A stretch of 33,413 nucleotides of DNA. Source: a virus. The notes beneath the pieces were generated by a model. That model saw nothing but the letters and a program-made list of their open reading frames with translations. It was not told where the DNA came from and ran no database searches. The position numbers and the translations under genes were made by a program. The DNA lies in IMG/VR virus record IMGVR_UViG_3300005524_000014, positions 1 to 33,413 of that record; one strand, written 5' to 3'. Shown piece after piece: positions 20,379 to 27,749 of the stretch. The stretch's first letter is position 1, and each line of letters begins with the position of its first letter.

Positions 20379-22543
20379 GCGCCCACCTTCCCGATGATCC
20401 CATGCAGCGCTTCCGCCGCCGCCTCGAACGTGTACCGCCTCGCCAGCATGCGCCCCTCTTCGATCCGCGCGGCCATCCCGCCCGGCCCCCGCAGCAGCAC
20501 CGCGCACACCTCCTCGGCGACCGATCGCGCCTCGGGCTTGGCCACCGAACAGACGCCGCCCCAGAGCTCGCCGAGCGCGTCGGCCTCGCAGATCACAACC
20601 GGCACGCCGACCGCGAGGCATTCGAGCACGGACGTGCTCCACGTTTCGGCTGGCTGCACGGGGGCGGCCGGGAACGCGAAGCACGAGGCTTGCGACAGCT
20701 CGCGGTCGAGTCGTGCGCGCGGCAATCGGCCAAGGACTTCGACGCCGCCTGCGGCCTCGGCGATTGGCAGCGCCGCCGCCAGCCTTCGCGCTGCGTCGCC
20801 CTGACGGCAGCCGCTCGCTCGATACGTGTCCACCCAGCCAGCCGGATCGCCGACGACGTGCAGCGTGGCATGCGGCACGCGTTCGCGAATCGCCGGCCAC
20901 GCTTCGCACAGCAGCCACAGACCCCGCCCGGCCGACGTGTGGTAGATGACCCGGCCCGGCACCGGATCGGACGCGGGCAGCGCGGCGGAGTCGATCGCGT
21001 TCGGCAGGATCTCCCAGCGCCCACCGAACACCGGGGCCATCGTGCGCGCCGCGTACGCGCTCGGGGCGGTCTGCACGTCGGCCCACTCCATCGAGCCCGG
21101 CGACGGCGGACGGAACGTGTGGTGCGAGGCGATGCGAAGGCACCCGCGCGCGCCAACCAGAGGCGACGTGTCGTAGTAGGCGAGCAGCACGTCGCGACCA
21201 GCCTCGGGCCGGTACTCTTCGATGGGCCGCTGCACGGCGTCGTTGCGCGCGAACGTCGAGAACAGGCGCACCTCGTAATCGCCGCGTGCGGCCATCGCGC
21301 GGCCGAGGCCCAGGAATCCAGCCGGGCAGCCGCCGCACTCCTGGCTTTCGAGATCGATCTTGCGCCCGCCCGATGCGTATGGGGTAAGGACCATATCGAG
21401 CACGGGACGGCTCGCGACGGACGCCACCGGACGCTTGCGCTCGACCTCGGCTTCGGCGATTCGCTCGAGCCGCTCGGCCACGCGGGCCCACGTGTAGCGA
21501 TGCGCGTTTCGCCGGCACGCCTCGGCGCGCTCGGCACGGTAGCTGGCATCGGTGAGTACGCGGACGGCCGCCTCGATCCATTCGCCGAGGCGGTCGCGCA
21601 TCGGAGCCGGAACGCTCGCGGAATCGGGCGCCCACAATTCGCCGAAGGCGTCGGCGGTCGAGACGACCGGCACGCACCCGTGAAGCTGCGCCTCCAGAAC
21701 GGCCACGCCGAACGTCTCGGTCGGTGCGAGCGGATCGAGCGGGTAGAGCAGCGCCTCGGCCTCGGCGAGCATCGTTTGCAGCGCGCCGTGGGTGACGCCG
21801 CCCGGGACGCATTCGACGCCGAGCGGCGCAAGGCGCTTGAGCGCGTGCTCGATGTAGCAGGCGCGGCGGATCTGCTCAGCGTCGATCTTGTTCGTTGGCT
21901 TGCGGCCGGACTGCGTGTGGAAGGCGAGCCACGATCCGATCGACTCGTACGCGATCCGCAGCGTGGCATGCGGTACGCGGCGCTTGATGTGCGGCCACGC
22001 GGACAGAAGCCAGTGCAGGCCCCGATCGGGTGACGAGATGTACAGGCACCGGCCGGGGATCTTCGTGGCGCGCGCAGGCTCCGCGTCGCAGCCGTTCGGC
22101 AACACGTCGAACCGCGGAGCGTCGTCGCCGAGCGGGCCGCGAACGAGATCGCGCGCCCACGCCGACGGGCACATGACGAGATCGGTGAAGCCCTGCCAGC
22201 CTCGCTTGGCGTCGATGCCGAAGGTGGCCACCTGCCGGTTGACCAGGCGCGCGGTGCGCTGCGAGCAGTGCTCGAGCGCGTTCGGGTTGCTCGTCGCGAT
22301 GGCCGCGTCGAACCGGCCGCCGCACCACTCGGTGAACGGCATGACGCGCACGCCCGACGCCGCGTGCGAGACTGCGCGGTCCATGTAGAGCGTGACGTCG
22401 TGGCCACGCGCAGCCATGGCGAGCGGGAGCTTGGTGGACACGAGATCGGTACCCGTGAGGCCGCGATCGTCGAGGCGCGAGAGATCGATCGGGGGGCGGT
22501 GGGTGCCGAAGGCGATGGGTGAGTAGAGGAAACAGAGTCTCAC
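20375..22543 (-). CDS. double glycosyltransferase: two GT4-type (GT-B) units fused
   Basis: The protein has 722 residues and starts at GTG overlapping the upstream stop in GTGA. Unit 1 (1-370): VLPNGCDAEPAR (147-158), RCLYISSPDRGLHWLL (165-180), and PTETFGVAVLEAQLHG with E276 and E284 as the nucleotide-sugar E-x7-E motif. Unit 2 (380-722): ILPNAIDSAALP (512-523), RVIYHTSAGRGLWLL (531-545), and PAETWSTSVLECLAVG with E633 and E641. Both units share the WPxIxxRVPHAxL stretch, so the protein probably arose by duplication. Each unit should transfer a sugar from a nucleotide donor. No signal peptide or membrane segment is seen, so it acts in the cytoplasm. Donors and acceptors are unknown; UDP-xylose is one candidate. 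Confidence 0.87.
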   Translation of the reverse strand: MRLCFLYSPIAFGTHRPPIDLSRLDDRGLTGTDLVSTKLPLAMAARGHDVTLYMDRAVSHAASGVRVMPFTEWCGGRFDAAIATSNPNALEHCSQRTARLVNRQVATFGIDAKRGWQGFTDLVMCPSAWARDLVRGPLGDDAPRFDVLPNGCDAEPARATKIPGRCLYISSPDRGLHWLLSAWPHIKRRVPHATLRIAYESIGSWLAFHTQSGRKPTNKIDAEQIRRACYIEHALKRLAPLGVECVPGGVTHGALQTMLAEAEALLYPLDPLAPTETFGVAVLEAQLHGCVPVVSTADAFGELWAPDSASVPAPMRDRLGEWIEAAVRVLTDASYRAERAEACRRNAHRYTWARVAERLERIAEAEVERKRPVASVASRPVLDMVLTPYASGGRKIDLESQECGGCPAGFLGLGRAMAARGDYEVRLFSTFARNDAVQRPIEEYRPEAGRDVLLAYYDTSPLVGARGCLRIASHHTFRPPSPGSMEWADVQTAPSAYAARTMAPVFGGRWEILPNAIDSAALPASDPVPGRVIYHTSAGRGLWLLCEAWPAIRERVPHATLHVVGDPAGWVDTYRASGCRQGDAARRLAAALPIAEAAGGVEVLGRLPRARLDRELSQASCFAFPAAPVQPAETWSTSVLECLAVGVPVVICEADALGELWGGVCSVAKPEARSVAEEVCAVLLRGPGGMAARIEEGRMLARRYTFEAAAEALHGIIGKVGA

Positions 22544-24822
22544 GCCGCCACCTCCCGATACGCTCCCACCCCACACCGCCACTCGCTCTCGCTGAGCACC
22601 TCGGCGAACAGCGCTTCCCACTGCGCGGCGACGCCATCCCACGAGAAGTTGTCGCGCGCGTAGCTTTGCAGTCGATCGCGGTCGCCGTCTTCGGGGCGGA
22701 GCATGGCGGAGACGACGGCATCGGCGATCCGGTTCTGGTAGCCCTCGTCAAGCCAATCGCCGTCGACGAGCGTGCCGCGATCGCCGACTGTCTCGCTCAT
22801 GGCGGCCACCGGGTGCGCGACGATCCGGCAGCCGGCCGCCTGCGCTTCCATCGCAGAGATGCACGACGTCTCCGGGAACCAGAGCGACCCGCACCACACC
22901 CCCGCCCCCATCATCGCGCGCGCAAGCTTCCACTGATCGATCCGCCCGTGATCGGTCACGCCGTCGAGGTCGCGCATGCGCCGCTTCATGCTCTCGATGA
23001 GGTACTGGTGCTGCCGATCGTTGCTCGACTTCGCCGCACGCTCCCAGCCGGCGAACCCGTAATAGACGTCAAGCGCCGCGTCAGGAACGCGTGCACGGAT
23101 CTGCGGCCACACGTCGAGCAGGACGGCGAGGCCGCGATCTGGCGAGGACGAGTAGATGATCCTGTGCGGATCACGAGGCCCCGGCTTGTCGTCACACGAT
23201 CCGTCGACGCAGCGGCCAAACTGCGTATCGAACCGCGCCAGATCGATCCCGTTTCTCGTCACAACCATCTGCTCGTCGCCGATGTCGTGCACCTCTTGCA
23301 GTCTGCGGGCGTGCCACTTCGTGAGCGCGAGCACCCTGTCGAACTGGCACAGCCTCGATTCGGTGAGCGCGTGCGCCTGTGTGTCGTGACACCAGAGCAG
23401 CCGCGCGCGCGCGTCCTGGCAATAGTCGACGACGGCCGCGTTTCGCCACACGACCACGACGTCCGAGGCACCCACTTCGGCCAGGTGCGCGCTATCCAGA
23501 TACTCGACGCCGCCGTAGAGTCCCTCGGCGCCCACGCTGGCCATGACGCGAACGCGGTGGCCTCTATCCGCCAGTCGCCGCGCCATCTCGACGACGGCCG
23601 TTTCGCTTCCGCCCATGCCGCTGCGCGCGACGATCTCGGGGTTCCATGGCTCGCCGGTCGGCCCGCAGCCAAACACGATGTCCAGGCGTCCCGGCGACGT
23701 GGCGGGGTGAAGCGCGTGCTCGTAGGTGCGCTCGAGAAGCCGCAAGCCAGCGTCGTCCGGCCGCCGCGCGATCGCAACCCGGATCGCGTCGAGTGCCCCC
23801 TCATAGTCGCCCAGCTCCGCGCACACAGCGCCGAGCAGCTTGGGCGCGTGCAGCGTGCGGTCGAGCGGGCGCGTCACAAGCGGCGTATCGGTGGCTGGAC
23901 GGCGCACGGCGTCGGCAAGGACTTCGCGCGCGCGATCGAGCTCTCGCCGATCGCCCGTCAGCCCACGCAGCGCCGCGAGCTTGCCATCCGCGTACGCGGG
24001 CTCGAACCAGGACGGCCGCAGGTCGGCGGCACGCTCAATCCACTCGGTGGCGCGCGCGAACGGTCCCGTCGGCTGCGAGGCCACGAGGCAATCGCTGAGC
24101 GCCAGCATGGCCATCGCGCGCTCGTCATCCCAGCCGCTCGCGCCGAGATAGCGCACGTAGTAGCGCGCGGCTTCGTCGAGTCGGCCTGCGGCGCGCAGCT
24201 CGGTCGCAAGGTTGAGAAGCGTCCACGGATCGTCGCCATGGCCGGCGGCCTCGTAGGCGCGCAGGATCCGAAGGCTGCGCCCGGCTTTCGCGGGCGAGTC
24301 GTTGCCGGTGTGCTTCCACACGATGCGCGGCTCGCGAATGTCGCGCGACTGCCCGTCTCGAGCGACGAGCGTTTCGTGGCACGGCCGCGTCCAGTGGTAT
24401 CGCCCGTCGTTGCGCACGATGCGCTCGCGCCACTGGAGGACTTCGCATTCGCCCTCGGCGCTCGTGGAGTATTCGTACGGGCAGAGGACGCGCTGGCCCG
24501 ATTCGAGGGCGGCCGCCACCTCGGCCAGATGCTCGACGCCCACCACGAGATCGTCCGAGTCGGCCCACATGACGACTGGCTGCGTGGCGAGCGCGAAGCT
24601 ACGGGTGCGAGCCTCGGCGAAGTCGGAGATCGATCCGCCACCCGGGGCGGGCATCTCGTCGTAGCGGTCGGCCAGTGCTCGCACTTCGGCCGCGTCGAAT
24701 ACCGCGCACGGCGTGTGGACGATGCAGACCTCGGCGACGTAGGGGCGCAGCGAGGCGATGGTGCGCGGCAGGTGCGGATCGTCGCGGTGGATGAGGCAGA
24801 GGGAGATCGGGGCCGCACTCAT
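22540..24822 (-). CDS. trifunctional glycosyltransferase: GT2 - TPR - GT4
   Basis: The protein has 760 residues; its ATG overlaps the upstream stop in ATGA. Residues 1-190 are a GT-A fold GT2 enzyme: ISLCLIHRDDPHLPRTIASL at the start, WADSDD (86-91) as the DxD metal site and HWTRPCHETLV at 143-153. Residues about 195-370 are TPR-like helical repeats (PWTLLNLATELRAAGRLDEA; LLGAVCAELGDYEGALDAIR). Residues 380-745 are GT4-type: GMGGSETAVVEMARRLADRG (402-421), VVTRNGIDLARF (520-531), IIYSSSPDRGLAVLLDVWP (555-573) and FPETSCISAMEAQAAG with E651 and E659. GT2-TPR proteins often modify polypeptides or build glycans on them. No secretion signal is seen. It starts the sugar cassette. Confidence 0.87.
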   Translation of the reverse strand: MSAAPISLCLIHRDDPHLPRTIASLRPYVAEVCIVHTPCAVFDAAEVRALADRYDEMPAPGGGSISDFAEARTRSFALATQPVVMWADSDDLVVGVEHLAEVAAALESGQRVLCPYEYSTSAEGECEVLQWRERIVRNDGRYHWTRPCHETLVARDGQSRDIREPRIVWKHTGNDSPAKAGRSLRILRAYEAAGHGDDPWTLLNLATELRAAGRLDEAARYYVRYLGASGWDDERAMAMLALSDCLVASQPTGPFARATEWIERAADLRPSWFEPAYADGKLAALRGLTGDRRELDRAREVLADAVRRPATDTPLVTRPLDRTLHAPKLLGAVCAELGDYEGALDAIRVAIARRPDDAGLRLLERTYEHALHPATSPGRLDIVFGCGPTGEPWNPEIVARSGMGGSETAVVEMARRLADRGHRVRVMASVGAEGLYGGVEYLDSAHLAEVGASDVVVVWRNAAVVDYCQDARARLLWCHDTQAHALTESRLCQFDRVLALTKWHARRLQEVHDIGDEQMVVTRNGIDLARFDTQFGRCVDGSCDDKPGPRDPHRIIYSSSPDRGLAVLLDVWPQIRARVPDAALDVYYGFAGWERAAKSSNDRQHQYLIESMKRRMRDLDGVTDHGRIDQWKLARAMMGAGVWCGSLWFPETSCISAMEAQAAGCRIVAHPVAAMSETVGDRGTLVDGDWLDEGYQNRIADAVVSAMLRPEDGDRDRLQSYARDNFSWDGVAAQWEALFAEVLSESEWRCGVGAYREVAA

Positions 24823-25316
24823 GCCGGATACGGCCCCATGCTCGCCGCCATCTTCTGCGCCCGACGCACCGCCCGCGCCTTGCGGTTGTGCATCCGAAAC
24901 GCGAGCGCCATCTCGAACAGGCTGCGACGCAGCTCGGTCAGCTCGCTATCGGGCGCCGTCGGCGCGAAGCTACCGTCCGGGTGCGGGCGCTTGTTTTTGA
25001 CCGCGTGGTCGTAAGCCGCCTTCTCGTCCGGCGTGAACATGGCCAGGATCGCCTCGTAGGCGTCAAGGCGCAGTTCGATCAGCCGCTCGGTCGCCCGACG
25101 CGCGCGTTTCTGACGCGATGCCAGCGCGCGACGCTCGTGGCGGTTGGCCGGCGTCGTCAGCCGCCGCAGGTTCCACGCGATCTCGACGTAATCGCGCTCG
25201 CGCAGTCCGGGCAGCATCTCGCGCAATTCGGCGTCCGTGGGCGAGGTGCCTGAGCGGGCCAGTTGCCAGGGCACGCTGGCTGCGGGTCGCAGGGCATCGA
25301 GGTCGTAGGCGTCCAT
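24819..25316 (-). CDS. charged helical protein at head of sugar operon, unknown
   Basis: The protein has 165 residues. The ATG at 25316 is preferred over one at 25331 because TGGAG precedes it. The protein is helical and basic: RRALASRQKRARRATERLIE, then LRLDAYEAILAMFTPDEKAA; the C-terminus reads FRMHNRKARAVRRAQKMAAS. I do not recognise it. It overlaps the GT2-TPR-GT4 gene by 4 bases and so is part of the same transcript, but nothing links it to sugar chemistry. A nucleic-acid-binding role is possible from its charge. Confidence 0.62.
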   Translation of the reverse strand: MDAYDLDALRPAASVPWQLARSGTSPTDAELREMLPGLRERDYVEIAWNLRRLTTPANRHERRALASRQKRARRATERLIELRLDAYEAILAMFTPDEKAAYDHAVKNKRPHPDGSFAPTAPDSELTELRRSLFEMALAFRMHNRKARAVRRAQKMAASMGPYPA

Positions 25317-25373
25317 GGGGTCTCCACCCATGGGCCGATCGCGACCGTTCCTCCCCGATCTTCCCTGTGTGCG

Positions 25374-25727
25374 CTACCGCCCCACCACGTTTCGGATCTC
25401 ACGAGTCGCGCTCTCGCGCCATTCGTCCTGCTGCTCGCACCACTCGCGAATCTCGGCCAGCTCCGCGCGAAGTGCCCGTAGCGCCGCTAGGCTGGCGTCA
25501 GGCGCGCTTTCGGGACGGGCCATGCTCCCGGGGCACGCTCGCTCGAGCGACGCGCCGTACACGCTCATGCGGCCCGCGCGGTAGACGAGCAGCGTTCCGC
25601 CGCGCGCTTCATCGAGCGCTCGCAGTCGCGCCCGCACTGTCTTCGGATCCTGATGCCAAAGCCTCGCAAGCTGCCCAGGCGTCCACCACCGATCCAGCCT
25701 CTCGTCCCTACTGCATGCAGCGACCAT
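25374..25727 (-). CDS. helix-turn-helix DNA-binding protein
   Basis: The protein has 117 residues; GGAGG lies close to the ATG. Residues 14-55 form a helix-turn-helix with wing: WWTPGQLARLWHQDPKTVRA, then ARGGTLLVYRAGRMSVYG, resembling small regulators of MerR/DNA-binding-domain-only type. The C-terminal part (LAALRALRAELAEIREWCEQ) is a coiled coil for dimer formation. It is the last gene before the sugar operon, which begins 57 bases after its stop, and its leader bears an inverted repeat that also precedes the 291-residue gene. It could act as regulator of the sugar genes or of itself. Confidence 0.7.
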   Translation of the reverse strand: MVAACSRDERLDRWWTPGQLARLWHQDPKTVRARLRALDEARGGTLLVYRAGRMSVYGASLERACPGSMARPESAPDASLAALRALRAELAEIREWCEQQDEWRESATREIRNVVGR

Positions 25728-25740
25728 GTTTCCTCCGAAT

Positions 25741-25759
25741 GCCCGCGACCAGCGCGGAC
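25741..25759. promoter_or_regulatory. inverted repeat copy 2, upstream of the helix-turn-helix gene
   Basis: GCCCGCG (25741-25747) and CGCGGAC (25753-25759) pair around a 5-base centre. The 20-base block from 25740 equals 16907-16926 except for one base in the centre. The arms end 13 bases before the ATG of the helix-turn-helix gene, next to its Shine-Dalgarno site, so bound protein or an RNA hairpin there could block translation or transcription. Confidence 0.6.
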
Positions 25760-25801
25760 GGGTTTGTCGTTACCGTGACTTGGAATCGTTCGTGCTGCCG
25801 C

Positions 25802-26257
25802 TCACTCCGCCGCCTGCCGCTCCGCCGCGATCACGTCCACCGCGTCCACGCCAAGCCCTGTGAACACGTCGAACCGGCTCGCGATCTCGACGGCCCCGCG
25901 CGCGTCTTTGCCGCACGCCATCGCGGCGAGCGCGTAGTCCTTGCCGCTGCCGGTGGCCGTGGGGCCGGGCGGCACTGGGCAGAGCGTGACGGTCTTGCCC
26001 TCGACCACGAACACGGCGCCGTCGGCCTTTCGCACGGCGATGCCGCAGCAGCCGCCCTCGTCCAGCGTCGGGCGCTTGTCCCAGTCCGCACCAGCGCTCA
26101 GCCAGCGAGCCACCGCGACGCCGTCGGGCCGATCGCCGCATGACGCGTACACGTATTCGCCGCAGTCGTGCAGCTTGCAGACCGGCTGCCGCGAGTCGCC
26201 GTGCGTGCGCTGCCGATCGGCGGCGAGGGTGCGGCCGTCCCAGGCGATGGTGGTCAT
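25802..26257 (-). CDS. proteasome/HslV-like Ntn hydrolase
   Basis: The protein has 151 residues and overlaps the upstream stop in ATGA. The N-terminus MTTIAWDGRTLAADRQRT has the layout of self-processed N-terminal threonine peptidases: T2 or T3 as nucleophile, D14, and K28. Further family features are YVYASCGDRPDGVAVARWL and, towards the end, GSGKDYALAAMACG followed by AVEIASRFDVFTGLGVD, close to the GSG..YA.GA... and D.YTG pattern of HslV-type subunits. Small phage members of this family occur widely; their substrates are unknown. No partner ATPase is visible. It may process or degrade proteins in the infected cell. Confidence 0.78.
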   Translation of the reverse strand: MTTIAWDGRTLAADRQRTHGDSRQPVCKLHDCGEYVYASCGDRPDGVAVARWLSAGADWDKRPTLDEGGCCGIAVRKADGAVFVVEGKTVTLCPVPPGPTATGSGKDYALAAMACGKDARGAVEIASRFDVFTGLGVDAVDVIAAERQAAE

Positions 26258-26496
26258 GTTCTCCGCATCTCCTCGCGGGCGAGGTCACGGGATTCCTGAG
26301 CCGGTAGGCCCGCAGCCGTGAGAGCGGCGTCGAGCGCGCAGACCAAATGCGGCGGCAGTCCTCGCCGCCCGTGCTTCTGGTCCTGCGGCAGCGCGTTGCC
26401 CTTCTCGGCCTCGCAGCACGGACAGAAGGCGAACGAGAACGTGAATACGCCGCACACGAATGTCAGCCACGGGTGGGCAACGCACCAGGTGGTCAT
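26254..26496 (-). CDS. small protein with hydrophobic Cys-rich N-terminus
   Basis: The protein has 80 residues and overlaps neighbours at both ends in ATGA. Residues 9-26 are hydrophobic (PWLTFVCGVFTFSFAFC) followed by CPCCEAEK, so a membrane segment or a metal-binding cluster is possible. The C-terminal half (PPHLVCALDAALTAAGLPAQ, then ESRDLAREEMRRT) is helical. I do not recognise it. Overlap on both sides and typical codon use support it as a gene. Confidence 0.58.
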   Translation of the reverse strand: MTTWCVAHPWLTFVCGVFTFSFAFCPCCEAEKGNALPQDQKHGRRGLPPHLVCALDAALTAAGLPAQESRDLAREEMRRT

Positions 26497-26795
26497 TGGT
26501 CGCCATCCTCTCCGGCGAGCAGCTTCCGCGCCCGCTCGTACCGCTCCTCATCCAAGATCAGCGCGTCGCTCGTGCCCAGCTCACGATGCACCGTCTTGCT
26601 CATCGCAACGTTGGTGTACGTACCGTTTTTCAGGCGCCACGCGCACGTAGCGTTGAGTGACAGCCACTTGAACACCGCGGCAATGGCCGCGCGCGATTGG
26701 GCGTCGGGAAAGTCCTCGGCGATGTGCTCAGGGGACATGTACCGCAGGCGCTTGCGCAGGATTGCCGCGACGGCGGGCTTGCGCTTGGCGCTCAC
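26493..26795 (-). CDS. small hypothetical protein, possible helix-turn-helix
   Basis: The start GTG at 26795 overlaps the upstream stop in GTGA; a longer frame to 26840 is less likely. The product has 100 residues: MSAKRKPAVAAILRKRLRYM, then SPEHIAEDFPDAQSRAAIAA and VFKWLSLNATCAWRLKNGTY. The pattern of two helices followed by a basic hairpin resembles a winged helix, but weakly. It sits in a run of small early genes. No family could be assigned. Confidence 0.55.
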   Translation of the reverse strand: MSAKRKPAVAAILRKRLRYMSPEHIAEDFPDAQSRAAIAAVFKWLSLNATCAWRLKNGTYTNVAMSKTVHRELGTSDALILDEERYERARKLLAGEDGDQ

Positions 26796-27193
26796 AGCTC
26801 CCCTCGCAGTCTCTTGGCCTCGGCGACGATGGAGCCCCATTCGCAGGTGGGCGTGTGCGACGGCTCAGGTTCCGCGACCCACGTTGGTCCGCGTCGTACA
26901 TGGCAGAACCGGCAGAACCTGGAGCACGCGCCCATGTCGTTGTCTTCGTCCCACGGGTCGAGCGCGAGAACGAGCGATAGGGCGCGCTTCCCAAGCACTG
27001 CGACAGCCGCCCGCATCGGCAACCGTTCGTTCGCTGCGTCGATGTACCGCTGCATGGCGTAGGTCTCGTGGCTGATTGCCAGCGCCTCGCCCTCGGCGCC
27101 GACGATCTCCACGGACTGGATGTCGTGAGCGTCGCGCCTGCGAATGAGCGGGCCGAGCTTCCACGTCTCCCCCATCACCTCGTCAAACCTCAT
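26792..27193 (-). CDS. hypothetical protein with cysteine cluster
   Basis: The protein has 133 residues. The Shine-Dalgarno site GGAGGAGG lies within the end of the preceding 52-residue gene. The N-terminal half is mixed (MRFDEVMGETWKLGPLIRRR, VEIVGAEGEALAISHETYAM). Near the C-terminus, CSRFCRFCHVRRG followed by PTCEW gives four cysteines and a histidine, a possible zinc site. It overlaps neighbours by 4 bases at both ends. No family is recognised. Confidence 0.6.
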   Translation of the reverse strand: MRFDEVMGETWKLGPLIRRRDAHDIQSVEIVGAEGEALAISHETYAMQRYIDAANERLPMRAAVAVLGKRALSLVLALDPWDEDNDMGACSRFCRFCHVRRGPTWVAEPEPSHTPTCEWGSIVAEAKRLRGEL

Positions 27194-27348
27194 GTATTCC
27201 TCCTCCCCACCCCGGTTCGCGTGTCGGTGGCGTTTGCGGGTGTGCGTGCGACTGCCACCGTTTTCGAGCTGAGCCGTACGATTGTTGTTGACGTGGGCGC
27301 CGGCCCCCTATGCACTCGGAGTGTCCTCGCGCGCGGGTGCGGATTCAT
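27190..27348 (-). CDS. 52-residue basic protein bracketed by ATGA overlaps
   Basis: ATG at 27348-27346 overlaps the RusA-like stop, and the TGA at 27192-27190 overlaps the ATG of the 133-residue gene; both are ATGA. The product begins MNPHPRARTLRVHRGPAPTS and is rich in Arg, Thr and Pro, without a known motif. Without it a 151-base hole would interrupt an otherwise gapless run of genes. A coupling leader rather than a functional protein is possible. Confidence 0.5.
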   Translation of the reverse strand: MNPHPRARTLRVHRGPAPTSTTIVRLSSKTVAVARTPANATDTRTGVGRRNT

Positions 27349-27749
27349 GATCCCACCGCCGATCGTGAGATCCCGATCGCCTCGATTCGGATCTCCACCG
27401 CGTACTCGTTCGGCTCGCCCTTTCGCTGCGCGACCGCCCACTCGAACCGCTCGTCGTTGTCGGGCAGGTTGAACGCGTCGGCCACGCCATCGATGACGTG
27501 CTTGACGCTCGACCACGCGTTGTCGACGTCGAGCTTGCGAGGCGCGATGCGCGTGAGCGTGATGCGCGCCGGCAGAAGCGAATGCACCGCGGGCGATCCG
27601 ATGGCCCCGACGAGCGCGGCTGTCATGCGGATCCACGTCACGCTGCGCTGAGCCTTGCCGCGCTTGTGCTTCGTGCGCCAGTGCTCCTTGGCGTTCGACT
27701 CGGTGACGAGGCGGAGCGGGAGTTTTACGACGATCGGCTCAGACTCCAT
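27345..27749 (-). CDS. RusA-like Holliday junction resolvase
   Basis: The protein has 134 residues, a normal length for RusA. The catalytic region is RKLDVDNAWSSVKHVIDGVA (71-90) with D74, D76, N77, K83 and D87, followed by LPDNDERFEWAVAQRK with further acidic residues. RusA enzymes are dimers that cut four-way DNA junctions, resolving recombination or replication intermediates, and in phages may also trim branched DNA before packaging. The gene starts within the last 11 bases of the helicase gene. The family match is good; the exact set of catalytic aspartates needs structural alignment. Confidence 0.82.
   Translation of the reverse strand: MESEPIVVKLPLRLVTESNAKEHWRTKHKRGKAQRSVTWIRMTAALVGAIGSPAVHSLLPARITLTRIAPRKLDVDNAWSSVKHVIDGVADAFNLPDNDERFEWAVAQRKGEPNEYAVEIRIEAIGISRSAVGS

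Noticed and set aside
22519-25014. 831-codon open frame on the plus strand
   Set aside because: It is antisense to the glycosyltransferase genes, its product is Arg/Ala/His-rich without motifs, and such long frames are expected opposite high-G+C genes.
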